The notes below the pieces were generated by a model that searched no databases, was not told the origin of the DNA, and was given only the letters and a program-made list of their open reading frames with translations. A stretch of 64,000 nucleotides of DNA, taken from JBBRYB01 sp038238115 (lineage in GTDB: Bacteria; Actinomycetota; Actinomycetes; Propionibacteriales; Nocardioidaceae). Below, piece by piece: positions 15,730 to 23,998 of the stretch (position 1 is its first letter; the number at the start of each line of letters is the position of its first letter). The stretch lies in the NCBI GenBank assembly GCA_038238115.1, contig JBBRYB010000001.1, positions 1-64,000 of the forward strand, in the 5' to 3' direction. The translations under genes were made by a program, and so were the position numbers.

Positions 15730-15879
15730 TCAGCCGGAGTGGCGGCTGAGGTTGGTGCGCATTTCCATCAGCCGGCGGTCCGCGTAGCGAGCGTCCGTCC
15801 AGATTTGGCGCAATGCCGCCGACAAGTGCGAAATCTTCACGGTGCGTCGGTTGGATGAGGCTGGGCGGATATGCGCCAT
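15730..15879 (-). CDS. Possible small basic protein (49 aa)
   Basis: A 49-codon frame on the minus strand that begins MAHIRPASSNRRTVKISHLS and ends RRLMEMRTNLSRHSG. It has the look of a real short helical protein (LRQIWTDARYADRRLME), with a GAAGGA site about 11 bases before the ATG. I do not recognise the family. The surrounding bases 15615-16069 contain nothing else I can support, so this may be the only gene of the gap. Confidence 0.4.
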   Translation of the reverse strand: MAHIRPASSNRRTVKISHLSAALRQIWTDARYADRRLMEMRTNLSRHSG

Positions 15880-16069
15880 GGTCGATCAGATCCTTCAGTA
15901 CCAGTAAGTCCGTCTCACTGTGAACCAAGTATTGCACGACGAAGTATTCGAACCAGCACTTTGCGAGCCCGAAGAAGCGTGACGCTCGTCTCCCCTACTC
16001 CGCGGTTGCCTTCCCACCCGCACGGCGGCACCGACGCCGACGCTCGCGGGTCTCGTCAGGGATTGACGG

Positions 16070-16462
16070 TCAGGACCAGAACTCGTCGGCGGCATACTGA
16101 TCGACTTGGGCGTCCCACATCTCGGTGACCTTGCCGTCCTTGATATGGAAGATGTGGGTCGCACGCCCCTTGTGGCTGCGGCCGTCACGGCTCGCCGACT
16201 CCGTCACAATGGCAACGCCATGCTCGTCGTCGGCCAGAAGGTCGTGCACGTCAACCGCCGAAGTTCCCCCGCTCAACTCCTGCAATCGCGAAAAGAAGCC
16301 GAAGACCTCATCCTTGCCCCGGTAGTCGCGTCCGATTGGGCTGCGTCCAGCTACGTGCCAAACAATGTTGTCTGCGAAGAGTTCATTGATCGTGTCCATG
16401 TCCCCAGTTCCGTACGCCGCATAGCCTCGTCGAAGAATATCCAGGTTCGGGTGGTCGGCCAT
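16070..16462 (-). CDS. SnoaL/NTF2-like protein
   Basis: A 130-residue NTF2-like protein of the ketosteroid-isomerase/SnoaL group. Features: LDILRRGYAAYGTGDMDTINELFADNIVWHV, RDYRGKDEVFGFFSRL and a C-terminal KVTEMWDAQVDQYAADEFW. The start at 16462 is supported by a strong AAAGGAGG site seven bases upstream; the frame stays open further but that part is not conserved. Function unknown; isomerase/cyclase or ligand-binding roles are typical of the fold. Confidence 0.86.
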   Translation of the reverse strand: MADHPNLDILRRGYAAYGTGDMDTINELFADNIVWHVAGRSPIGRDYRGKDEVFGFFSRLQELSGGTSAVDVHDLLADDEHGVAIVTESASRDGRSHKGRATHIFHIKDGKVTEMWDAQVDQYAADEFWS

Positions 16463-16728
16463 GGTGCCCTCCTTTGGTGTGAGTCCAGCGATTACCGAGC
16501 CTATTCCTGCCCCGCCGCCCTGACGAGTCCCATGGTCGTCCGGCTTGCCGCATGGAGTTGCACGCACCCGCGACGGGCTCGCAACCCTGATGAGTTTCGC
16601 GACAGCTGGGAGACAACTCGTGCGCAACACCCCCCTCGAGGGGCGGCACCGCCACGCCGATCGGCCACGCCTGCACCGCGAAGTTCCTCGATAGCGCCGA
16701 TCTCCACGTGCCGACCGACGAGATTCGC

Positions 16729-17232
16729 TCAGGGACGTGCGAACGGCGGCGGCCCGAGAATTTCGATACCACCGTCTTGCTGGGCTGACGCGCGGACGCG
16801 GTCGAAGTCGACGGGGCCCGGTGCGTCGGAACCCTCGCCGGTGATCGGCTCGCTGGCGTTCCAGTAGAACGCCTCGCAGCAGCCTGGAGTATGCAGGCAG
16901 AGCATCCGGGCGACGTCGGAGGTGACCATGAAAGCGTGGGGCAACCCGCGCGGGGCGACTGCGACGCCACCGGCAGCGATCCGGTGTTCCAGGCCGTCCA
17001 GGTGCATGAGGATCTCACCTTCAAGCACGTACATGGTCTCGTCAGAGCCCGGATGCGTGTGCAGCGGCGTCATCTTGCCAAACTCCATCCGGTCCTCGAA
17101 GAGCAGGAACGCCCCGCCAGTCTCCTCGGCTCGCACCTTCCAGGTGTGTACGCCGCCCCCGTAGAACCAGCGGCGGTCCCCGTCACCATTCGCGCGGACA
17201 ATCGGAGCTCGGCTCGTTGCTGAGGCGGTCAT
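16729..17232 (-). CDS. Cupin-domain protein
   Basis: A 167-residue single-cupin protein. The first motif reads TPLHTHPGSDETMYVLEGE with the metal-binding His-His-Glu set, and the second is VAPRGLPHAF with the last His. The ATG at 17232 has a GAAGAAGG site; an earlier frame start at 17259 would overlap the divergent operator zone. The gene is divergent from a TetR repressor gene 72 bases away, which is therefore its likely regulator. Substrate unknown; dioxygenase- or isomerase-like activity or plain sugar/ligand binding are possible. Confidence 0.85.
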   Translation of the reverse strand: MTASATSRAPIVRANGDGDRRWFYGGGVHTWKVRAEETGGAFLLFEDRMEFGKMTPLHTHPGSDETMYVLEGEILMHLDGLEHRIAAGGVAVAPRGLPHAFMVTSDVARMLCLHTPGCCEAFYWNASEPITGEGSDAPGPVDFDRVRASAQQDGGIEILGPPPFARP

Positions 17233-17271
17233 AGCGTCTGCCTTCTTCACGACCCACATCGTGAGATGCAG

Positions 17272-17302
17272 GTATCATGATGAGACTCCCGTATCATCAT
17301 CG
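17272..17302. promoter_or_regulatory. Paired repeats, likely TetR operator
   Basis: In the 72-base divergent spacer, GTATCATGATGAG (17272-17284) is repeated as GTATCATCATCG (17291-17302), directly in front of the tetR-type start codon. A repeat 19 bases apart on one helix face, between a TetR gene and its divergent neighbour, is the usual arrangement of an autoregulatory operator. Binding is inferred. Confidence 0.5.
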
Positions 17303-17304
17303 CT

Positions 17305-17928
17305 ATGTCAATGCCCTATGAGGTCGGCGGACGTGCTGCCCAGAAGGGCCGAACGCGATCCGCGCTCGTCGCTGCCGCTCGCGACCTGGTCGCGCGTGGA
17401 GTGAGCCCCACGGTGGAGAACGCCGCGGCGGCGGCCGCCATCTCGCGCGCCACGGCCTATCGATACTTCGCGAACCAGCGGGCGCTGCTGATGGCCGCCC
17501 ACCCGGAGGTCGGCGTTCGATCAATGCTGGGGCAAGACCCGCCATCGGACCCGGGCGCGCGACTGGACAGGGTCGTCCGGGCATTCACCGCACTGATCGT
17601 GGATACCGAAGCGCAGCAACGAACAATGCTGCGTCTGTCACTCGAGACCAACCACAGTGACCACAAGGTGATGCCCTTGCGCCAGGGCAGAGCGGTCGGC
17701 TGGATCACCGAGGCGGTCGAACCGCTCCGCGATCAGCTCACGGAGGACGCACTGCACAAGCTGGTCCTCGCGATCCGCAGCGCCATCGGTATCGAGGCAC
17801 TTGTGTGGCTCACCGACATCGGCGGACTTTCCCGCGCTGACGCGGTGGCTCTGATGCGATGGTCAGCCAACGGTCTCCTGCAGGCGGCACTTACCTCTCA
17901 GATACCTGGGACGGTCGACGAGTTCTGA
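17305..17928 (+). CDS. TetR family transcriptional regulator
   Basis: A 207-residue TetR-type repressor. The N-terminal helix-turn-helix is seen at residues 14-55: RSALVAAARDLVARGVSPTVENAAAAAAISRATAYRYFANQRALLMA. The rest is a helical ligand-binding domain without a recognisable signature. The ATG at 17305 lies next to the repeats described above, so the message probably has a very short leader. It likely controls itself and the divergent cupin gene. Confidence 0.88.
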   Translation: MSMPYEVGGRAAQKGRTRSALVAAARDLVARGVSPTVENAAAAAAISRATAYRYFANQRALLMAAHPEVGVRSMLGQDPPSDPGARLDRVVRAFTALIVDTEAQQRTMLRLSLETNHSDHKVMPLRQGRAVGWITEAVEPLRDQLTEDALHKLVLAIRSAIGIEALVWLTDIGGLSRADAVALMRWSANGLLQAALTSQIPGTVDEF

Positions 17929-18041
17929 AGGGCAAGACCACTTCGGGGCCCTCCATCGAGGCCCTCCATCGAGCGCCCCGCACCAATGCGGTGCCGTGCC
18001 GACCAATCTCTGCCGAAAGCTGTCACCAATGCGTGCGCCAA

Positions 18042-18061
18042 GTACCTTACGGGGGTATAGT
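18042..18061 (+). promoter_or_regulatory. Candidate CsoR operator and promoter
   Basis: The G-rich stretch TACCTTACGGGGGTATAGTG resembles the short G/C-tract operator bound by CsoR, flanked by TAC and GTA arms. TATAGT inside it could be the -10 box, so a bound CsoR would block the promoter and copper(I) would relieve it. The site is about 60 bases before the csoR start. Confidence 0.45.
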
Positions 18062-18121
18062 GAAGCTCAGAGGGGTCGGTGCCGGGATGGTCTCGGTGCC
18101 GGCAAAGCGTCGGGAGGCAAC

Positions 18122-18403
18122 GTGAACGGCTACACCGCGAACAAGGACGACTACCTCGCGCGGCTGCGACGGGTGGAGGGGCAGGTCCGCGGGCTGCAGA
18201 GGATGGTCGAGGACGATAAGTACTGCATCGACGTCCTCACTCAGATCAGTGCCGCGACTAAAGCGCTGCAGGCCGTCGCCCTCGGCCTGCTGGACGAGCA
18301 CATGGCCAACTGCATGGTCGACGCCGCTCGGGCCGGGGGCCAGGAGGCCGACGCGAAGGTCCGCGAGGCCTCCGACGCGATCGCCCGGCTTGTCCGCTCC
18401 TGA
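18122..18403 (+). CDS. csoR: Copper-sensing transcriptional repressor CsoR
   Basis: A 93-residue all-helical repressor of the CsoR/RcnR family. The copper(I)-binding C-H-C triad is complete: Cys35 in YCIDVL, His60 and Cys64 in HMANC. RRVEGQVRGLQRMVEDD is the signature first helix. Without copper it would bind the operator just upstream; copper(I) releases it. The GTG start has a GGGAGG site. The gene leads an operon with copZ, a secreted protein and the copper ATPase. Confidence 0.93.
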   Translation: MNGYTANKDDYLARLRRVEGQVRGLQRMVEDDKYCIDVLTQISAATKALQAVALGLLDEHMANCMVDAARAGGQEADAKVREASDAIARLVRS

Positions 18404-18440
18404 GGCGTCACCCCACATTGAGTCTGAGGAGATGACCGAG

Positions 18441-18674
18441 ATGACCACGACGACCTACACCGTCACCGGAATGACCTGCGGGCACTGCGTCCGGGCTGTT
18501 TCAGCCGAGATAGCAAGGCTACCGGGCGTGGCCGGTGTCGAGGTGGACCTGCCCACTGGCGCAGTCTGCGTGACCAGCGCCGCGCCGGTGCGTGAGGCGA
18601 ACATCGCGGCTGCGGTCGAGGTGGCCGGCTACCAGCTCACCAGCACCGGAGCCGAAGTCGGGCGGGAAGGATGA
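18441..18674 (+). CDS. copZ: Copper chaperone CopZ-like (HMA domain)
   Basis: A 77-residue heavy-metal-associated domain protein with the GMTCGHC copper(I) site at residues 10-16 and the fold seen in RAVSAEIARLPGVAGVEVDLPTG. It would carry copper(I) to the ATPase CopA encoded two genes downstream. The ATG at 18441 was chosen because the GAGGAG site lies nine bases before it; an ATG at 18432 sits on top of that site. The stop overlaps the start of the next gene by 4 bases. Confidence 0.92.
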   Translation: MTTTTYTVTGMTCGHCVRAVSAEIARLPGVAGVEVDLPTGAVCVTSAAPVREANIAAAVEVAGYQLTSTGAEVGREG

Positions 18675-19552
18675 TGAACACCCCCACGAGGCTCGCCGGC
18701 TTCGGTTTGGTGTTGGCGGCTGCCTTCACTGCCGCCCTCGGTGTCGGCACCGCGCTCGATCCGGCGACCACACCTGTCCACGTCGCTGACGGGCACATGA
18801 CGGCAGCAACGAACGCGATGACCCATCCCGCCGGGTCCCCGCAGGGGCTCGCCGTGGCCGCCGACGGCTACACCCTTGTCCCGGTCACAACGACCTTGAC
18901 GGCCGGACGGGCGACCATGTTCGAGTTCCAGATCCTAGGTCCGGACGGCAGCCCGCTGACCGACTACACCCTCGAGCATGAGCGGGAGTTGCATTTCATC
19001 GTGGTACGCCGCGACCTGACGGGCTACCAGCACCTACACCCGACCCGTGCCGACGACGGCACCTGGAGCCTGCCACTGACCGTGCCCACCGCTGGGGTAT
19101 ACAAGGCGTTCGCCGATTTCCAACCGGCAGGTGCGTTGATGCCGTTGACCTTGGCGGTCGACCTGTTCGCGACTGGCAACTTTGAGCCCACCGCGCTACC
19201 GCCACCGACACACACTTCTCTTGTCGACGGCTACACCGTCACTCTGACCGGGAGCCTGACGGCCGAACGGGAGTCCGACCTGACCTTCACGGTAGCCAAG
19301 GACGGGCGGGCGGTGAGTGACCTGCAGCCCTATCTCGGCGCGTTTGGACACCTGGTCGCATTGCGCGTCGGGGACCTGGCCTACGCCCACGTCCACCCCG
19401 ACGGCCGCCCAGGCGATGGGCACACCGCAGCAGGGCCAGATGTGGTCTTCCACGCTGACCTACCGACCGCGGGGGCGTACCGGCTGTTCCTGGACTTCCA
19501 GACCGGCGGCGTGGTGCATACCGCCGCGTTCACCGCCAACGCGGGGAAGTGA
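18671..19552 (+). CDS. Secreted copper-cassette protein with two beta-sandwich repeats
   Basis: A 293-residue exported protein with a signal-like N-terminus (residues 5-30, LAGFGLVLAAAFTAALGVG). It has two similar domains of about 110 residues. Each ends with a His motif: LTGYQHLHPTRADDGTWSL near residue 120 and LAYAHVHPDGRPG near 240, followed by PTAGVYKAFADFQP and PTAGAYRLFLDFQT. Position between copZ and copA, with 4-base overlap upstream, and the HxHP motifs suggest extracytoplasmic copper binding. I recognise this pattern from actinobacterial copper operons but not a named function. Confidence 0.8.
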   Translation: MMNTPTRLAGFGLVLAAAFTAALGVGTALDPATTPVHVADGHMTAATNAMTHPAGSPQGLAVAADGYTLVPVTTTLTAGRATMFEFQILGPDGSPLTDYTLEHERELHFIVVRRDLTGYQHLHPTRADDGTWSLPLTVPTAGVYKAFADFQPAGALMPLTLAVDLFATGNFEPTALPPPTHTSLVDGYTVTLTGSLTAERESDLTFTVAKDGRAVSDLQPYLGAFGHLVALRVGDLAYAHVHPDGRPGDGHTAAGPDVVFHADLPTAGAYRLFLDFQTGGVVHTAAFTANAGK

Positions 19553-19556
19553 CGCC

Positions 19557-21926
19557 ATGACCGCCCTCGGCAAGGCAACCTCCGGTTCCGTCTCCCCTGC
19601 CACCTCACAGCAGGTGCAGCTGACGATCGGCGGGATGACCTGCGCGTCGTGTGCGGCGCGGATCGAGCAGCGGCTGAACAAGCTCGACGGCGTCACCGCG
19701 ACCGTTAACTACGCCACCGAGCAGGCCACAGTCGCCTATCCACCGACGCTGTCCGTCGGTGAGCTCGTGACGGCTGTGGAGGCCACCGGCTACACCGCCC
19801 GGCTCCCCGACCCACCCGACGACCACACCGGCAGCGACCATGTCGGTGCCGGTGTGGCCGACCGAGGACCGGACCCCACCCGGCTCCTGCGACAGCGGCT
19901 GATCATCTGCACCGCCCTGGCGATCCCGGTGATCCTCGTGGCAATGGCGCCGGCCACCCAGTTCCGCAACTGGCAGTGGCTGGCGTTGATGTTGACGTTC
20001 CCGGTCGTCACCTGGGGCGCCTGGCCGTTCCACCAGGCAGCCTGGAAGAACCTGCGCCACGGCGCCGCCACTATGGACACCTTGGTCTCCCTCGGCGTGC
20101 TGGCCGCGTTCGGCTGGTCAGTCTTCGCCCTGTTCATCGGTGACGCCGGCACGGCGGGGATGACGATGCCGTTCGCGTTCACGATCGGGCGGACCAGCGG
20201 CCACGACGAGATCTATCTTGAGGCCGCCGCGGGGGTGACCGTATTCCTGCTCGCCGGCCGCTACTTCGAGGCCCGCGCCAAGCGCAGCTCCGGCGCCGCG
20301 CTGAAAGCGTTGCTCTCCCTGGGCGCAAAAGACGTCGCCCGGCTCGGCGACAACGGCTCCGAGACCCGGGTCCCGGTCGAGCGGTTGGCGGTCGGGGACC
20401 TGTTCGTGGTCCGGCCGGGGGAAAAGATCGCCACCGACGGGATCGTCGTGGAGGGCAGCGGCGCCATCGACGCGAGCCTCCTGACCGGCGAATCCGTCCC
20501 GGTCGAGGTCCGGTCCGGCGACCCGGTGACCGGCGCCACCGTTAACGCCGGAGGCCGTCTGATCCTACGAGCCAGCAGGGTAGGGATGGACACCCAACTC
20601 GCGCAGATGGCGAAGCTGGTCACCGCCGCGCAGAACGGCAAGGCCCCGGTGCAGCGCCTCGCCGACCGGATCGCCGCCGTGTTCGTCCCCGCCGTCATCG
20701 CCATCGCGATTGCCACCCTCGGGTTCTGGCTCGGCGCCGGAGGCGGCGGCACAGCGGCTTTCACCGCCGCCGTCGCCGTGCTGATCATCGCCTGTCCATG
20801 CGCGCTCGGCCTGGCCACCCCGACCGCGTTGCTGGTCGGCACCGGCCGGGGTGCGCAGCTCGGCATCTTGATCAAGGGGCCGCAGGTGCTGGAGTCCACC
20901 CGTCGGGTCGACACCATTGTGCTGGACAAGACCGGCACCGTCACCACTGGTCAGATGAGTCTGCACCAAGTGATCCCAGCCGCCGGCGAGGACACCGACG
21001 AGATTCTTCGGGTGGCCGGCGCCTTGGAGGACGCCTCCGAGCACCCGATCGCCCGCGCCATCGCCGCCGCAGCTGCGGAGCGCGGCGGTCCGCTGCGGCG
21101 GGTCGATGAGTTCACCAACGCCGAAGGCTTGGGCGTGCGAGGACTCGTCGACGGCCAAGCGGTGTTCGTCGGCCGGGCCGGCATGCTCGAACCAGCTGGT
21201 CGAGACATGCCGGCCGAACTCGCCGCTGCGAAGGCCACCGCCGAGGCCAACGGCCGGACCGCCGTCATCGTTGGCTGGGATGAGGCGGCCCGCGGAGTCC
21301 TCGTAGTGGCCGACACCATCAAGGCGACCTCCGCCGATGCCATCAGCCGGCTACGCGGGCTGGGGCTGCGGCCGATGCTTCTGACCGGCGACAACACCCT
21401 CGCCGCCCAGGCTGTCGCCGCGGCCGTTGGCATCGACCCGAAGGACGTAATCGCCGAGGTTCACCCCTCGGACAAGGTGGACCTCATCCGCCGCCTGCAA
21501 GCCAACGGCAAGGTCGTCGCCATGGTCGGCGACGGCGTCAACGACGCCGCCGCCCTCGCCCAAGCCGACCTGGGGCTGGCGATGGGTACCGGCACCGACG
21601 TCGCCATCCAAGCCTCCGACCTGACTCTCGTCCGCGGTGACCTGCGCGTCGCTGCCGACGCCATCCGGCTCTCCCGGGCCACCCTGACCACCATCAAAGG
21701 CAACCTGTTCTGGGCGTTCGCATACAACATCGCCGCCATCCCGGTCGCCGCCGCCGGCTTTCTCAACCCCATGCTCGCCGGCGCCGCCATGGCCTTCAGC
21801 TCGGTGTTCGTCGTCACCAACAGCCTGCGGCTACGCCGCTTCCACTCCGACACCGAGGGCAGCACCGTCCCAAACCAAGTCCCCCGGCATCACACAACGA
21901 CAGAACCGGCCGGCGTCAAGCCGTAA
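19557..21926 (+). CDS. copA: Copper-exporting P1B-type ATPase CopA
   Basis: A 789-residue P1B-ATPase. One N-terminal HMA domain carries GMTCASC (residues 26-32). The membrane metal site is CPC in IIACPCALG (about 411), the phosphorylation motif is DKTGT (about 458), SEHPIARA gives the class-typical HP (about 494), and GDGVND (about 658) closes the hinge. It pumps copper(I) out of the cytoplasm. The ATG at 19557 is two bases after the preceding stop. All catalytic residues are intact. It closes the CsoR-controlled operon. Confidence 0.94.
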   Translation: MTALGKATSGSVSPATSQQVQLTIGGMTCASCAARIEQRLNKLDGVTATVNYATEQATVAYPPTLSVGELVTAVEATGYTARLPDPPDDHTGSDHVGAGVADRGPDPTRLLRQRLIICTALAIPVILVAMAPATQFRNWQWLALMLTFPVVTWGAWPFHQAAWKNLRHGAATMDTLVSLGVLAAFGWSVFALFIGDAGTAGMTMPFAFTIGRTSGHDEIYLEAAAGVTVFLLAGRYFEARAKRSSGAALKALLSLGAKDVARLGDNGSETRVPVERLAVGDLFVVRPGEKIATDGIVVEGSGAIDASLLTGESVPVEVRSGDPVTGATVNAGGRLILRASRVGMDTQLAQMAKLVTAAQNGKAPVQRLADRIAAVFVPAVIAIAIATLGFWLGAGGGGTAAFTAAVAVLIIACPCALGLATPTALLVGTGRGAQLGILIKGPQVLESTRRVDTIVLDKTGTVTTGQMSLHQVIPAAGEDTDEILRVAGALEDASEHPIARAIAAAAAERGGPLRRVDEFTNAEGLGVRGLVDGQAVFVGRAGMLEPAGRDMPAELAAAKATAEANGRTAVIVGWDEAARGVLVVADTIKATSADAISRLRGLGLRPMLLTGDNTLAAQAVAAAVGIDPKDVIAEVHPSDKVDLIRRLQANGKVVAMVGDGVNDAAALAQADLGLAMGTGTDVAIQASDLTLVRGDLRVAADAIRLSRATLTTIKGNLFWAFAYNIAAIPVAAAGFLNPMLAGAAMAFSSVFVVTNSLRLRRFHSDTEGSTVPNQVPRHHTTTEPAGVKP

Positions 21927-22285
21927 GGCACCACCGGTGCGTTACTGGCCGATCCCGCAGCCGAAGTGGAGCGACTCACCTGCGCCAAGGCCGGCCGGAA
22001 AGCCCTCGACTGGGTACGACATGATCCCCTTCCGGCCTGAGCGAGACGTCGCGGCGGCCCCACATTCGCCGACCTCACCGACCCGACGGTTCAGACGGTG
22101 AGATGAAGCGCAGCTAACGTCGCGGAGTCGCGGATCTCGCTGAAGCCAAGACGGCGACAGCATGCCAGGAGCAAGCACGCTTTCCCCTGATAGCAAATCG
22201 AGCCACTCGACAACGTCGGGCCCTCAGTCAGCGCTCTCTTCGAGGGGGTGGTATCGATTTCAGTTATCGTCTACAGTTCGGTGTC
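21927..22285. other. Intergenic stretch between copper operon and LacI operon
   Basis: About 360 bases with no supported gene. A small hairpin GCACC-ACC-GGTGC (21928-21940) just after the copA stop may be a weak terminator. At 22252-22269 the stretch TATCGATTTCAGTTATCG has partly inverted ends (CGAT/ATCG) and lies 17 bases before the LacI start, so it may be the LacI-type operator. Confidence 0.4.
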
Positions 22286-23332
22286 GTGAGCACAATCGGC
22301 GAGGTGGCGAAACTGGCCGGAGTCTCCACGACCACGGTGTCGCGTCATCTTTCCGGCCGACAGGTCCGAGAGGCCGCCGCCGTCCAGGCGTCGATCGAGG
22401 CGCTCGACTTCCGTGCCAGTCATGTCGCGCGCAGTCTTAAGTCTGGGGTGACTCGGACAATCGGTCTGGTGATCCCCGATGTGTCGAACCCCTTCTTTGC
22501 CGCCGCTGCGAAGGGAGTCGAATCGGTCTCCAGGCAGCTCGATCTGAATGTATTTCTCAGCAACACCGACGAGAGCGTCGAGCGAGAGCGAAGCGTTCTT
22601 CAAGGACTGATTGGGCGGGTTGACGGGGTTATCTTGGTGCCAGCTCGGGAGGAGTCGGACAACACGGTGGCGCTGCGTCGAGCCGGCGTGCCGATCGTGC
22701 TCCTCGACCGCCGCCTGCGGGCGGTGGACGATCTCGACTCTGTACTCGTGGACTCACACGGTGGCGCATTCATGGCCGCTGAACATCTCCTTGGTTTGGG
22801 TCACCGACGAATCGGCCTCATCAGTGGTCCCTCCGAGACGACCCCTGGCCGCGAGCGCTACGACGGGTTCGTCGCTGCCCTGGAGGCAGCGGGGATCGAC
22901 GTGGACCCTGCCCTGGTTCAGATGGGTGACTTCAAGGTAGAGAGCGGTTATCAAGCCACGCTTCGACTCCTCGGCCTCCCGATGCCGGTGACCGCCATCT
23001 TCTCAGTCAACAATCTGATGACGATAGGGGCGCTTCGAGCACTGCACCATGTCGGCGTGCGAGTCCCCGATGAACTGTCCGTGATCGGCTTCGATGACCT
23101 TGAGCTCGGGGAGCTGCTGAGCCCCCCGCTCTCGGTCATCGCCCGTCCGGCTGTCGAGCAGGGCGTCCTTGCCATGCGGCTGCTGCGCAATCGGATACAG
23201 GGCAACTGGACAGAGGAGCGGCAGCACATCGTCCTCGACACACACCTCACAGCGCGCAGCTCCTGTGCTCCGCCGCCAAACACTCGCGATCGCCACGCAC
23301 CAGCCAACCGGGTCTCCGCCGGAGCCTACTGA
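22286..23332 (+). CDS. LacI family transcriptional regulator
   Basis: A 348-residue LacI/GalR repressor. The N-terminal helix-turn-helix IGEVAKLAGVSTTTVSRHL is at residues 3-21, followed by the hinge helix and a periplasmic-binding-protein-like effector domain (RTIGLVIPDVSNPFFAAAAKGVE; VIGFDDLELGELLSPPLSVI). Start at GTG. It leads the catabolic operon and probably senses a sugar or nucleoside-like effector that is also the transported substrate. Confidence 0.92.
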   Translation: MSTIGEVAKLAGVSTTTVSRHLSGRQVREAAAVQASIEALDFRASHVARSLKSGVTRTIGLVIPDVSNPFFAAAAKGVESVSRQLDLNVFLSNTDESVERERSVLQGLIGRVDGVILVPAREESDNTVALRRAGVPIVLLDRRLRAVDDLDSVLVDSHGGAFMAAEHLLGLGHRRIGLISGPSETTPGRERYDGFVAALEAAGIDVDPALVQMGDFKVESGYQATLRLLGLPMPVTAIFSVNNLMTIGALRALHHVGVRVPDELSVIGFDDLELGELLSPPLSVIARPAVEQGVLAMRLLRNRIQGNWTEERQHIVLDTHLTARSSCAPPPNTRDRHAPANRVSAGAY

Positions 23333-23353
23333 CAAGCGAACGGACAGGAACGA

Positions 23354-23992
23354 ATGAGCGACCTTATCGTCGGGCAGCCCGTCTTCATCTCCATCGATAA
23401 CCAGTTGGCGGGGTACAACGAGGACTATGCGGTGCCACAAATGGGCGGCTACGCGGAGCGGGTAGACAACTGCGTCTCCATGCTGGCCGCCGCCCGCGAG
23501 GCCGGTATCGCGGTGATCTTCCTGCAGGAACGACACAGCCGCACGTTGGCTGACTTCGGCCGCGAGCTCGACGGCCAGGAGGAGGTTCACTGCGTCGAAG
23601 ACGACCAGGATACGAATCTGGTCCCGGCACTGACTCCGCTTCCCGACGAGTACCACGTGATCAAGCGGCGGTACTCAGCGTTCTTCGGCACGGATCTGGA
23701 AATCCTGTTGAAAGGTCTCAAGGCGCAAACCCTCGTCTTGTGCGGAGCGCTGACCGACGTCTGCGTCCACTACACGTTCGTCGATGGCCACCAACACGAC
23801 TACCACGTTCGCGTCGCCGCAGATGCCGTAGGCGGTTCCTCCCAGGCGGCGCACAACGCGTCGCTCAACGCCATGGAGTACCTGCAAACCGGGGCGCTGC
23901 GCTCGACCGAAGAGATCGTAGCCGCGTTCCGCACCTTCGACGGCCCTCGCCGTCCACCTGTGGGTGGCAACGTCCAAACGGCCATGGCCTGA
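23354..23992 (+). CDS. Isochorismatase-type cysteine hydrolase
   Basis: A 212-residue cysteine hydrolase of the isochorismatase/nicotinamidase fold. The putative catalytic triad is Asp in FISIDNQ, Lys in HVIKRRYSAFFGTDLE and Cys in LCGALTDVCVHYTFVDGHQHDY (about residue 137). It would cleave an amide or ester of the imported substrate in the cytoplasm. It is 21 bases after the LacI gene in one operon. The closest relatives would be carbamoylsarcosine- or nicotinamide-type amidases, but the specificity cannot be told. Confidence 0.88.
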   Translation: MSDLIVGQPVFISIDNQLAGYNEDYAVPQMGGYAERVDNCVSMLAAAREAGIAVIFLQERHSRTLADFGRELDGQEEVHCVEDDQDTNLVPALTPLPDEYHVIKRRYSAFFGTDLEILLKGLKAQTLVLCGALTDVCVHYTFVDGHQHDYHVRVAADAVGGSSQAAHNASLNAMEYLQTGALRSTEEIVAAFRTFDGPRRPPVGGNVQTAMA

Positions 23993-23998
23993 CCCGAC

